64,000 nucleotides of DNA from Oceanisphaera profunda. Its GTDB lineage: Bacteria > Pseudomonadota > Gammaproteobacteria > Enterobacterales > Aeromonadaceae. The stretch's first letter is position 1; every line of letters begins with the position of its first letter. Below the pieces are notes generated by a model. The model was given only the letters and a program-made list of their open reading frames with translations, ran no database searches and had not been told where the DNA came from. The DNA lies in contig NZ_CP021377.1 in NCBI RefSeq assembly GCF_002157895.1, forward strand, positions 3,162,001 through 3,226,000, given 5' to 3'. Positions 55,843 through 63,878 of this stretch are shown here, piece after piece. The position numbers and the translations under genes are program-made.

Positions 55843-56423
55843 AGGGACGCATTACTGCTGGCAAAAATATAGCTAGCCAACAAACACTCATGAAAAGCCC
55901 ATTTTTACCCAAGAGATATAAAGGCACCACCACGGTGGAATTCGCGCTTGTGGCTGGGCTGTTTATGTTGTTGATGTTTGCCATTATCGATATCGCCATG
56001 ATTGGTTTTGTTAACCTCACCATGCAGAACGCGGTACGAGAAGGGGCTCGCTATGCCGTCACCGGTTGTGCTGAGCTAGACCCTAGATATGGGGATCCAG
56101 AAGAGCCAGAATACAAAGCGGATCGAAAAGAGGCGGTGAAATTTAAAATCAAAGAACATTCCATGGGCCTCTATGATCGGGTGATGAAAGAAGGCGGCCT
56201 AACGGTAAAAGATCCCGATGATAAAGAGGTGTCTGGCGTTGGCAACCCAGGGCAATTGATAGTTATCCAACTTAATGGCAGTTGGCCTTTGATGACGCCG
56301 CTGCTCTCGCCTTTTTTTGAAAATGGTAACTTCGATTTTACTGTGAGTGCCGCCATGAAAAATGAGTTTTTTAAAGAGGGCGAGTATGAGGGGCAATGCG
56401 ATGCAGCTGAAGAAGAAGCATAA
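55839..56423 (+). CDS. tadE: TadE-like pseudopilin
   Basis: A minor pseudopilin of the Tad/Flp pilus assembly. The 194-residue protein has a basic N-terminus, then GTTTVEFALVAGLFMLLMFA, the TadE signature with a glutamate five residues after the processing-site glycine and a single membrane helix. NAVREGARYAVT follows, typical of TadE. The rest is a periplasmic domain of little similarity to known folds. It overlaps ldt by 4 bp and the next gene by about 23 bp. Confidence 0.9.
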   Translation: MKGRITAGKNIASQQTLMKSPFLPKRYKGTTTVEFALVAGLFMLLMFAIIDIAMIGFVNLTMQNAVREGARYAVTGCAELDPRYGDPEEPEYKADRKEAVKFKIKEHSMGLYDRVMKEGGLTVKDPDDKEVSGVGNPGQLIVIQLNGSWPLMTPLLSPFFENGNFDFTVSAAMKNEFFKEGEYEGQCDAAEEEA

Positions 56424-56973
56424 AAAATCACAACAGGGCTTGGCCATTGTAGAAATGACCTTGATTTTGCCGTTGTTTTTAGTCTTAGCATTCGGTGTGT
56501 TTGAAATGTACCGCTTGTTGTTGGCCAATAACATTATCATCGGCATGAGCCGAGAAGGCGCGAATTTGGTGGCTCGCACCTCAGATACCGATCAAAAAAT
56601 TATGGACGTAATATCAAGCACCGCCGCACCACTTACTATGAATAAAAATGGCATTATGTATGTCACCGTGCTGGTTGGGGGCGCGAATAAGAATAAACCC
56701 TTAGTACTGGAGCAACATCGTTGGGTAGGTAGCCAATACAGCGGTGATAGCCGAGTGTGGAGTGAGTGCAAAGCATGGACCACTGATACAGACAGTGATA
56801 GTGAAAGCGACAGCTGCGTGGTCCCGTCAACCTTACCCATACTCGATCATTTTAATATGGTGTTAGATCCAGGAGAAACGGTAAACGTGATTGAAGTGCT
56901 CTATGAATATGAAAATGTGCTGGCTTACGTGATTCAAGATAATCTGGAGCTCTATTCCCGCAGCTTGTTATAA
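56401..56973 (+). CDS. tadF: TadF/TadE-family pseudopilin
   Basis: A second minor pseudopilin, 190 residues. QQGLAIVEMTLILPLFLVLAF gives the processing glycine, glutamate and membrane helix, and IGMSREGANLVARTS matches TadE/TadF proteins. A Ser/Asp/Glu-rich stretch (TDTDSDSESDSC) lies near residue 135. Two starts have good ribosome sites: ATG 56401 (GAGGGG at 7 nt) and ATG 56386 (GAGGG at 5 nt); I use 56401 for the shorter overlap with tadE. It probably works together with TadE in pilus assembly. The choice between TadE and TadF naming rests on position. Confidence 0.82.
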   Translation: MQLKKKHKKSQQGLAIVEMTLILPLFLVLAFGVFEMYRLLLANNIIIGMSREGANLVARTSDTDQKIMDVISSTAAPLTMNKNGIMYVTVLVGGANKNKPLVLEQHRWVGSQYSGDSRVWSECKAWTTDTDSDSESDSCVVPSTLPILDHFNMVLDPGETVNVIEVLYEYENVLAYVIQDNLELYSRSLL

Positions 56974-57048
56974 CGGGTAAATAATGACAAAAAATTGAAA
57001 GGCTAACAGCATAACATTCAGGAAGAAGGTTATATAAGGGAGCAAGCA

Positions 57049-58404
57049 ATGAAGGGATGCAACAGAAAACGTAATGCCGGCACCATTTTGGTGCTGGCCA
57101 CCGTCTCCATGACTGCCCTGCTGGCCATGGCGGGGCTGGCATTGGATGTGGGCAAGACTTACGGCGTGCGGGCCAAGCTGTATGCGGCAGTAGATGCGGC
57201 TGCGCTAGCCGCAGCCTCGGCGGTTGCCGAGGGCGAAATCAAAGCCAAGGATGCGGCAGAAAAGTATTTTGCCGGCAATATGCCCACTGAGTATTTGGGC
57301 AGTACCTTCACCTTAAAGCGTGATGACATTAATATCAGCTTTAATAGCAAGGGCGATGCCACCATAGATGTCTCGGCCACCGCCGATGTGCCTACCTTCT
57401 TTCTTCCGGTGATTGGCAAAGACTTAATCGGTGTAGGGGTTAACGCCCAAACAGTACGCAGAGCGGTAGACTTGGCCTTGGTGGTGGATAATACCGGCTC
57501 GATAGGTGGCGCGGGTGATATGGTGACGGCGCGCTCTCAAGAATTCGTACAAAAATTTCACGCTAACTATGATCGCCTAGCCCTTATTAATTATGCTTAT
57601 GGCGCTAAAGTACTGGTTCCCTTCACTGCAGACAGGGGCTACAACCAAGATGCAATGGTCACGTCAATAGGTGCTAATTTTAATTATTCGGGTTATACCA
57701 ATTCCTCTGAAGGCATGTGGGCTGGGCTACAGGCACACCATAAGCTCACTAATCCGGCCAGCCTGCGGATTATCGTGTTTTTTACCGATGGCTCTCCCAA
57801 TACTTTTTCATCTGAATTTAGTTTGGGCGAGGTGAAATATAAGGGGGCTATCCGTTCGAACGACAGTAAAACTGGCAATACGGCCGGGTTGTGGCAGCCA
57901 ACAGAGGTGAATGAAAAATTACCTTTATTAGGATATCTAGGCACCAACCTCTATAAACAGTTAACGGTGTTACCCGAGTATGACAACCTGCATACTGGCA
58001 TCGGCGATAAGTTTAAACTGGTTAATCCCAGTCATCCCAGACGACCCGTATCTCAGCTCACTGCTAGTGCAGATACAAATGAATATAGGTATGAATATTA
58101 TCGAAAAATCAATCATATATCTCGTAACCTAGTAGAAGACATGGCGGAGCGGGCCAGAGAGCAGGGTATTTTCGTTTTTACGCTTGGGCTGGGGTCTTTA
58201 TTAACGCAGAAAACGGGCCCAGAGAATATACGTAAAGAACGTGAAGTCAGTGAAAAAATGTTGTTACGTATGGCCAATGATCCTCGTTCCGCGGATTTTA
58301 ACGTCGTACAACCCGAAGGCATCTACTGCTATGCCGCAACCGAACAGTCCCTTGGCCCTTGCTTTGAAGAAATTCGCAAGGCAGTTATTCGCTTAAGCCG
58401 TTAG
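57049..58404 (+). CDS. tadG: TadG-like pilus-assembly protein with VWA domain
   Basis: A 451-residue protein with an N-terminal TadE/TadG segment (NAGTILVLATVSMTALLAMA, then DVGKTYGVRAKLYAAVDAAA) and a von Willebrand A domain from about 140. The metal-binding site is of the D-x-T-x-S form (VVDNTGSIG), with FFTDGSPNTF as the later acidic loop. TadG proteins are secreted or envelope-anchored factors of Tad pilus systems. It follows tadF by 75 bp, with AAGGTTATATAAGGGAG upstream, and ends just before the inverted repeat. Confidence 0.88.
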   Translation: MKGCNRKRNAGTILVLATVSMTALLAMAGLALDVGKTYGVRAKLYAAVDAAALAAASAVAEGEIKAKDAAEKYFAGNMPTEYLGSTFTLKRDDINISFNSKGDATIDVSATADVPTFFLPVIGKDLIGVGVNAQTVRRAVDLALVVDNTGSIGGAGDMVTARSQEFVQKFHANYDRLALINYAYGAKVLVPFTADRGYNQDAMVTSIGANFNYSGYTNSSEGMWAGLQAHHKLTNPASLRIIVFFTDGSPNTFSSEFSLGEVKYKGAIRSNDSKTGNTAGLWQPTEVNEKLPLLGYLGTNLYKQLTVLPEYDNLHTGIGDKFKLVNPSHPRRPVSQLTASADTNEYRYEYYRKINHISRNLVEDMAERAREQGIFVFTLGLGSLLTQKTGPENIRKEREVSEKMLLRMANDPRSADFNVVQPEGIYCYAATEQSLGPCFEEIRKAVIRLSR

Positions 58405-58452
58405 CCATAAATGAGCTAAGCAGCCTTTATAGCAAGGACAAGAGGCATTGGA

Positions 58453-58679
58453 TTTTTGTAGGCGTCTTATTTTTAGGTAAGTATTCGCGCATTATGCCGC
58501 AGGCGAAAAATTGAAAACATCACAAAGCTATTTTTGCAACGGAATCCACGGAACCCACAGAAAAATAGAGATCAGATCTAAAAGGGACTTTTAATGGGTA
58601 AGGGCTAAGGTGTTGTAGGCGAACGCTTGCTCTCGCATTACACCGCAGGTGTAACTCTTTAAACCCGCCAGCTACATGT
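58453..58679. repeat. Right inverted copy of the composite repeat flanking ldt-tadEFG
   Basis: Reverse complement of 54122-54336, nearly identical through the middle 110 bp. It contains GTAGGCGTCTTATTTTTAGG, TTTTGCAACGGAATCCACGG, AGATCTAAAAGGGACTTTTA, GGGTAAGGGCTAAGG and a GTAGGCGAACGCTTGCTCTC module. It lies 48 bp after tadG. Confidence 0.88.
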
Positions 58680-58755
58680 TGGCTTATACAGATAAACCAT
58701 AACAAACAAGACTCGTTATCAATAACGAATGGATCATCTTGAAAAATCGTAATAA

Positions 58756-59038
58756 ACGGCTAATATTCAACTGGAACCTTTCGATTTTATTCAGTGTTTA
58801 AAAGTGGCAGGCATTAACAATGAGTCCTATAGTTTAATTACTGAAGCGAAGTTGCTGGGGAGTTAGGAAAAAGAAATTAGAAAAAATTAGAAAAGATTTC
58901 AATCTATAGTTTCGTTAGTTGGGAGAGTGGTCATGCATATGAAATATATTTGAAAAAGATAATGAAAAACCTACCACTCACCTTACGGTTATAGGTAAAG
59001 ATGAAGTGAGAGTTGCTCTTATTTTTAAACGAGAGTGA
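58756..59038 (+). pseudogene. Possible degraded gene remnant between tadG and flp
   Basis: The AT-rich DNA here carries short open pieces in different frames that read like protein: one ends QLEPFDFIQCLKVAGINNES and on to a stop at 58866; a second (about 58896-58957) reads FVSWESGHAYEIYLKK; shifting frame at about 58958, a third reads HLTVIGKDEVRVALIFKRE to a stop at 59038. Joining the last two needs one frameshift. There is no start codon or family match I can defend, so this may be chance. The rest of 58680-59116 shows only a likely flp leader. Confidence 0.2.
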
Positions 59039-59116
59039 AAGCAAGAGAATAAACTAGATTAAACAACCTGGCTGATACTGTTAGCCAATAATACTACGAT
59101 GGAACGAGGTATTACT

Positions 59117-59305
59117 ATGAAACTATTAACTGAACTGAATCGCTTGCTGAAAGATGAAGACGGTCTGACCATGGTGGAATACGCGGTGGCGGGCGGGTTA
59201 ATCGCAGTGGGTGTGGCGGCGGCCTTTATTACTCTTAGTGAGAATATAGATAAACAGATAATATGTATCGGTCAAATAATACTTGGTGCAGAGTGTGCTT
59301 CTTAA
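59117..59305 (+). CDS. flp: Flp-family type IVb pilin
   Basis: The major pilin of Tad pili, 62 residues. A short basic leader ends at glycine of DEDGLTMVEYAVAGGLIAVG, the Flp processing motif (cleavage after G, glutamate at +5, tyrosine at +6), followed by one hydrophobic helix. The C-terminus holds two cysteines (IICIGQIILGAEC) that could form a disulfide. ATG 59117 has GAGG at 7 nt; the upstream ATG 59099 is rejected. It precedes the peptidase gene. Confidence 0.93.
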   Translation: MKLLTELNRLLKDEDGLTMVEYAVAGGLIAVGVAAAFITLSENIDKQIICIGQIILGAECAS

Positions 59306-59368
59306 CTAAGTGTATGATTTGTGTCAGGGCAGCTTTGCTGCCCTCTTTTTTCTTTAAATGGTGACGCT

Positions 59369-59887
59369 ATGGAACAGCTACCATTACTGGTGTTATTAAT
59401 CTGCGCCTCTTGGCTGGATCTTAAAACCCACAAAATACCTAATATCATCACTTTGCCCTTTATTCCGTTAGGGCTAGTCTTTCATGCTTGGTTTGGTGAG
59501 GGCATATTATTTGCCTTGGCCGGGTTGGGCTTGGCGTTTTTAATATTATTTCCGATTTTTATTGGTCGCATGCTGGCCGGTGGCGATGTGAAGCTGGGGC
59601 TGTGCATCGGCACTTTTCTGGGCTGGCAGTTATTTCTGGAATCCTTGCTCTATGGGCTGATCATCGGCTTGCCGCTGGTGTTGCTGTTGGCTTGGCAAAA
59701 AGTAGGCTTAAAAGGATTCAAACAAACCTTTATGCGCTATGGTCTTATTATGGGTGGCCGAAGCTATTTGCCACCAGAAGCCAATGAACTGGGTGGGCTT
59801 AAGGTTCCCTACGGGCCGGCACTGGCACTAGGCGCCGGGCTTGCCATGGCGCTAAACCACTTTGGAGTTTTTAGCTTGGTGCATTAG
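59369..59887 (+). CDS. tadV: Prepilin peptidase TadV/CpaA
   Basis: An A24-family aspartic peptidase that cleaves the Flp and TadE/F prepilins at the inner membrane. The 172-residue protein lacks the cytoplasmic methylase-type domain of PilD, as TadV does. Catalytic aspartates lie in WLDLKTHKIPN and in LAGGDVKLGL. About six hydrophobic segments. ATG 59369 is used; a 16-codon longer frame begins in the flp 3' region without a ribosome site. Confidence 0.92.
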   Translation: MEQLPLLVLLICASWLDLKTHKIPNIITLPFIPLGLVFHAWFGEGILFALAGLGLAFLILFPIFIGRMLAGGDVKLGLCIGTFLGWQLFLESLLYGLIIGLPLVLLLAWQKVGLKGFKQTFMRYGLIMGGRSYLPPEANELGGLKVPYGPALALGAGLAMALNHFGVFSLVH

Positions 59888-59911
59888 GCTTTGCAGCGCT
59901 GCAGCAATCTT

Positions 59912-59946
59912 AGTGTTGAGTGTTGAGTGTTGAGTGTTGAATGTTA
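59912..59946. repeat. Heptamer tandem repeat (four copies plus a diverged one)
   Basis: AGTGTTG occurs four times in a row, then AATGTTA. It is another 7-bp array in intergenic DNA, with a sequence different from the one at 4761. Confidence 0.85.
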
Positions 59947-59984
59947 AATTTGGCTTGCACTTGTAGCCCGCAACTTGTTCGCGG

Positions 59985-60215
59985 GGCCAGCGTAGCTGGC
60001 GGGTTTAAAGAGTTACACCTGCGGTGTAATGCGAGAACAAGCGTGCGCCTACAAAACACACGGAGAAAGAAACTGGATTGCCGCGCTGCGCTCGCAAAGA
60101 CGGAATAGGGCGCATACCCCGTCATTGCGAGGAGTGTAACGACGCGGCAATCCATGGTTATGTACCGCGCCGTTTGTAGGCTGGATTGCCGCGCTACGCT
60201 CGCAAAGACTGAATA
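59985..60215. repeat. Cluster of dispersed repeats upstream of the AAA+ ATPase gene
   Basis: In order: CGTAGCTGGCGGGTTTAAAG (from about 59991), a GCGAGAACAAGCGTGCGCC module (60012-60056), then three halves of the GCGGCAATC palindrome family (60073-60098, 60122-60152, 60181-60211). No gene is visible from 59888 to 60316, and this breaks the tad genes between tadV and the ATPase gene. Confidence 0.75.
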
Positions 60216-60316
60216 AGAGCGCAGAACCACAGAGCGGCGTAAAGCTAACGCAAAATCTTGATGTATAACAGCGTATCCACAATAGATGTACAGATTCGCT
60301 CAAGGAGGTTACACGG

Positions 60317-61555
60317 ATGTACCTACCCAAACCGAAAACCCTGGCCGACACCGGCCTGCCCAAAGAGTTGCTGCTGCGCTTAATACTGCGCCATTTGCAA
60401 GAAGAAGGCAGCTTGTCGTTACCGGCATTAAGCGACAAACTGTGCCTACGTGGCAGCGTGTTTGAGCCTTTGTTGCAAGAGCTGAAAACCCTGCAACAAA
60501 TAGAGGTGCGCTCATCTGGCCGCGCCGGGGATATGATTCGCTATGCGCTTACCGCCAAGGGGCAGGCGGATGCTCAAGAGCTGAGTACGCGGGACGGTTA
60601 TATTGGCCCGGCTCCGGTGCCGCTGGCGGCCTATAACCAACTGGTGGAGAGTCAAGCGCTAGGGAAGGGCAGCATTAGCCGGCCACAGCTAGCCGCAGCC
60701 TTGAGTGATATGGTGATAAGCCCAGAGCTTATCGAAATTTTAGGGCCGGCGCTCAATTCTCGCCGGCCCTTAATGATCTACGGCCATGCGGGCACCGGTA
60801 AAAGTTTTTTATGTCGGCGTTTTAACCGAATTTTTGACGAACAAATTTATCTGCCCCACGCCATTGCCGTGCAAAATACTATTATTCCGCTGTATGATCC
60901 GCTTTACCATTGCCATATCCCAACCCCAGAAGATGACGATATAGACAGCCGCTATCTCAGTTGTAAACGGCCATTGGTAATGGTAGGCGGCGAGTTAAGG
61001 TTAGATATGCTGGAAGTGCAATTTGATGGGCAATCTCGGCAATATAGTGCCCCCTTACAGATGAAAGCTAATAACGGTGTGTTTTTGATTGACGATTTAG
61101 GCCGTCAAGATTTTAAAGCCGAGCGGTTATTTAACCGCTGGATAGTGCCAATGGAAGAACGACGTGATTTTTTATCGTTAAGCAATGGTTTACATTTCGA
61201 TATTCCATTTGAGCAGATACTGGTTTTCTCTACCAACTTAGATCCGATAAAGATTGCAGATGAGGCCTTTTTACGCCGCCTGGGTTATAAAATTGAACTG
61301 GGGGCCATGGCACCAGATTCATATAAAAAAGTGTGGTTAATGAATTTGGATAATTATCAGCTTATTGCCGATGAATCATTGTTTGACTTTATGGTAAATG
61401 AGTTGCACGATAAAAATTCCAAGCCGTTAATGGCATGTTACCCGCGGGATGTATTGGGTATTGCACGGGATATTATTGATTTTAATGATCAGAGCCATGA
61501 ACCCTTGAGTAAAGCTATTTTGCATCAAGCGTGGAATATGTATTGCGTTCACTGA
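60317..61555 (+). CDS. AAA+ ATPase of the Tad locus
   Basis: A 412-residue cytoplasmic protein. Residues 1-95 look like a winged-helix region (LPALSDKLCLRGSVFEPLLQ). The AAA+ core has Walker A GHAGTGKSFLC at about 155-165, Walker B VFLIDDLGRQ, sensor 1 VFSTNLDP and an arginine finger in FLRRLGYKIE. It is not the secretion ATPase TadA, which lacks this architecture, nor TadZ. It lies between tadV and rcpC and is read in the same direction, with GGAGG 7 nt before the ATG. Its function is unknown; a role in pilus regulation or assembly is inferred from position alone. Confidence 0.78.
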   Translation: MYLPKPKTLADTGLPKELLLRLILRHLQEEGSLSLPALSDKLCLRGSVFEPLLQELKTLQQIEVRSSGRAGDMIRYALTAKGQADAQELSTRDGYIGPAPVPLAAYNQLVESQALGKGSISRPQLAAALSDMVISPELIEILGPALNSRRPLMIYGHAGTGKSFLCRRFNRIFDEQIYLPHAIAVQNTIIPLYDPLYHCHIPTPEDDDIDSRYLSCKRPLVMVGGELRLDMLEVQFDGQSRQYSAPLQMKANNGVFLIDDLGRQDFKAERLFNRWIVPMEERRDFLSLSNGLHFDIPFEQILVFSTNLDPIKIADEAFLRRLGYKIELGAMAPDSYKKVWLMNLDNYQLIADESLFDFMVNELHDKNSKPLMACYPRDVLGIARDIIDFNDQSHEPLSKAILHQAWNMYCVH

Positions 61556-61605
61556 GGTGATGATTAATTGGATGAACATGCTGGGCAACCTAAGGACAGG
61601 TTATT

Positions 61606-62400
61606 ATGAAGACACGCTCTCTAATGTTATTTTTATTATCCCTCGTTTTTGCGCTGGGTGCTGGCTGGGTAGCCTATAACTGGCTCAGTAACCAACAACA
61701 GGTGCAAAAGGTCACGGTAGACGAAGGCACAGCATTGAGCCAAGTGGTGGTGGCGAGCAGAGATATGTCTCCGGGCATCAACATAGACGCTTCTTTTGTT
61801 GAGTTAAAAGAAATAGATGCCAGGTTGGTACCTCCCGGCGCCTTGCTTACTCTTGAAGAGGCCACCGGCATGGCGGTCAAAAACAATCTTTATCGCGGGG
61901 ACGTGTTGCGCTTAGAGCGGCTTACGCCCATAGGGCAGGGCAGTACGCTGTCGGTATTGCTAGAGCCGGGTATGCGTGCGGTGACGGTGCGGGTAAACGA
62001 CGTGATCGGGGTGGCGGGTTTTCTGCTGCCCGGCAATAGGGTCGATATCTTGTCTACCGATAACAGCATGACCCGCACCGTGCTTACCAACCTTAAAGTG
62101 TTGGCGGTGGATCAAACCCAGCACACCGATGAAAACCGCCCCAAGCTGGTGCGCGCCGTTACTTTAGAAGTAGACCCCGAACAGGCCGAACGGCTGGTGA
62201 ATGCCAGCGCCAACGGTCAAATTCAATTGGCATTGCGCAACCCTAACGATAAACCAGAGTCGGCAGAAATTACTGCCGCCTTGCCGCCGCAAAGTGCTCC
62301 CCAAAAACCGGTTAAATCTGTGCCTCGTGCTGCACCCCGACCTGCGTCGGTGGATGTTATCAAAGGCAGTAGCCTGCAGCAGATACCGGTAAAAAGCTGA
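61606..62400 (+). CDS. rcpC: Flp pilus assembly protein RcpC/CpaB
   Basis: A 264-residue inner-membrane-anchored periplasmic protein. It begins with one helix (SLMLFLLSLVFALGAGWVAY), then an SAF domain (about 45-115, VVVASRDMSPGINI) and the CpaB core MRAVTVRVNDVIGVAGFLLPGNRVDIL. The C-terminus is Pro/Ala/Lys-rich. CpaB proteins link the secretin to the inner-membrane machinery. AAGGACAGG precedes the ATG. Confidence 0.92.
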   Translation: MKTRSLMLFLLSLVFALGAGWVAYNWLSNQQQVQKVTVDEGTALSQVVVASRDMSPGINIDASFVELKEIDARLVPPGALLTLEEATGMAVKNNLYRGDVLRLERLTPIGQGSTLSVLLEPGMRAVTVRVNDVIGVAGFLLPGNRVDILSTDNSMTRTVLTNLKVLAVDQTQHTDENRPKLVRAVTLEVDPEQAERLVNASANGQIQLALRNPNDKPESAEITAALPPQSAPQKPVKSVPRAAPRPASVDVIKGSSLQQIPVKS

Positions 62401-62432
62401 ACAATCATTCTATATGTCGCACGGAGGTGGCT

Positions 62433-63866
62433 ATGAACAAGAAACAAACCCCAATTTTGGGTGCATTAGCACTGGTACTCGGGTTGTTACCCGGCCTGCT
62501 ATCCGGCGTAGTTTGGGCTGGAGGCAGCCTGCAGCAAGCAGGCAATGAGATTCAGTTGCCAATCCATAAATCTCGCTCTTTATTACTAGACAGACCCGTT
62601 AGCCGAGTGTCGGTGGGTAACCCGGCTATTGCCGATGTATTGGTATTGAAGGATCGGGAGTTATATTTGGTGGGTAAGGCGCTCGGCCATACCAACATCA
62701 TGGTCTGGGACACCAACGATGCGCTACTGCAGGTGTATGACATTGAAGTTAGCCACGATCTGCAGGGGCTTAAAGAGCGCCTCTATCGTTTTTTACCCCA
62801 AGAGCCAATCCAAGTGCATACCACTCAGGGGCAGCTGGTGATGAGCGGCGAAGTGTCGGATCTCGCCAAGCTGAATGCCGCCTATGAGCTCGGTAAGGGC
62901 TATGTAGTGGCCGCCGAAGGGGGCGTGGCACGCTCTGAAGTGATGAACATGATGAGTGTGGGCGGCGGCCAGCAGGTCATGCTGGAAGTCACCGTGGCTG
63001 AGGTGTCGCGAGATACCACCCGCAACTGGGAGTCGGCCTTTGAGCTGATTACCAATACTGGTAACTGGGGCGTGGCTTTATTGCGCGACAATGTGGGACA
63101 GCTGGCTAACTTTGGTACTAACACCGCCATTGGCGGCTTTGGCAGTTCCAGTACCATGTTTCGTACCGCACTCGATTTGGCCAAAACCCGTGGCCTAGCC
63201 CGGGTACTGGCCGAGCCGCGCATTACTGCCATTAGTGGCCAGTCGGCGGAGTTTTTGTCTGGTGGTGAGTTTCCAATTCCTGTGCCAAGTGACGATGGTA
63301 TTGCCATCGAATACAAGGAGTTTGGCGTTGGGCTCAAATTTACGCCCGTAGTGCTGAGCAGCGGTAAAATCAACTTGAACCTGAATATTGTAGTCAGTGA
63401 GCCCACCACGGTTAACTCGACTGAAATCCCAATTTTCGGCAATGTTATCGCCCTTAATAAGCGCAGCGCCGGTACCACGGTGGAGCTGGGCGATGGTCAA
63501 ACCATTAGCATCGCCGGCCTGTTAAGCGAAAACACCCGGGAGTCGGTTAGCCAATTACCCTTTGCCGGTGATATCCCTATTTTGGGCAATCTCTTTACTA
63601 GCCGCAGCTACGTAAAGGGCGAGTCTGAGCTGGTAATTATGGTGACCCCACGACTGGTGCGACCGTTCGATAAACAGCAAGTCACCCTCCCTACCGATAA
63701 CTTCATCGAGCCTAATGACGTCGAGTTTTATCTGCTGGGGCGTATGTCCGATCGTCATCAAGTAACGGATAGAGCTGCCTCTCCTGCTGCGGCGAATAGT
63801 TATGGCTCTTCGGCGAGTGTAGGGGCCGAAGGTGGCACCGAGCAGACCTATGGTCAGTCCTTATAA
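62433..63866 (+). CDS. rcpA: Tad secretin RcpA/CpaC
   Basis: The outer-membrane secretin through which Flp pili exit. The 477-residue protein has a signal peptide (ending VVWA), an N-terminal domain with KSRSLLLDRPVSRVSVGNPA and the BON-like segment, and the C-terminal secretin domain (VMLEVTVAEVSR, PRITAISGQSAEFLSGGEFP, GVGLKFTPVVLSSGKINLNL, LPFAGDIPILGNLF). The Ser/Gly-rich tail is variable. ATG 62433 is 5 nt after GGAGG, which decides against GTG 62427. It overlaps no other gene, and the next tad gene starts after 12 bp. Confidence 0.95.
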   Translation: MNKKQTPILGALALVLGLLPGLLSGVVWAGGSLQQAGNEIQLPIHKSRSLLLDRPVSRVSVGNPAIADVLVLKDRELYLVGKALGHTNIMVWDTNDALLQVYDIEVSHDLQGLKERLYRFLPQEPIQVHTTQGQLVMSGEVSDLAKLNAAYELGKGYVVAAEGGVARSEVMNMMSVGGGQQVMLEVTVAEVSRDTTRNWESAFELITNTGNWGVALLRDNVGQLANFGTNTAIGGFGSSSTMFRTALDLAKTRGLARVLAEPRITAISGQSAEFLSGGEFPIPVPSDDGIAIEYKEFGVGLKFTPVVLSSGKINLNLNIVVSEPTTVNSTEIPIFGNVIALNKRSAGTTVELGDGQTISIAGLLSENTRESVSQLPFAGDIPILGNLFTSRSYVKGESELVIMVTPRLVRPFDKQQVTLPTDNFIEPNDVEFYLLGRMSDRHQVTDRAASPAAANSYGSSASVGAEGGTEQTYGQSL

Positions 63867-63878
63867 GGAGACGGCGAT

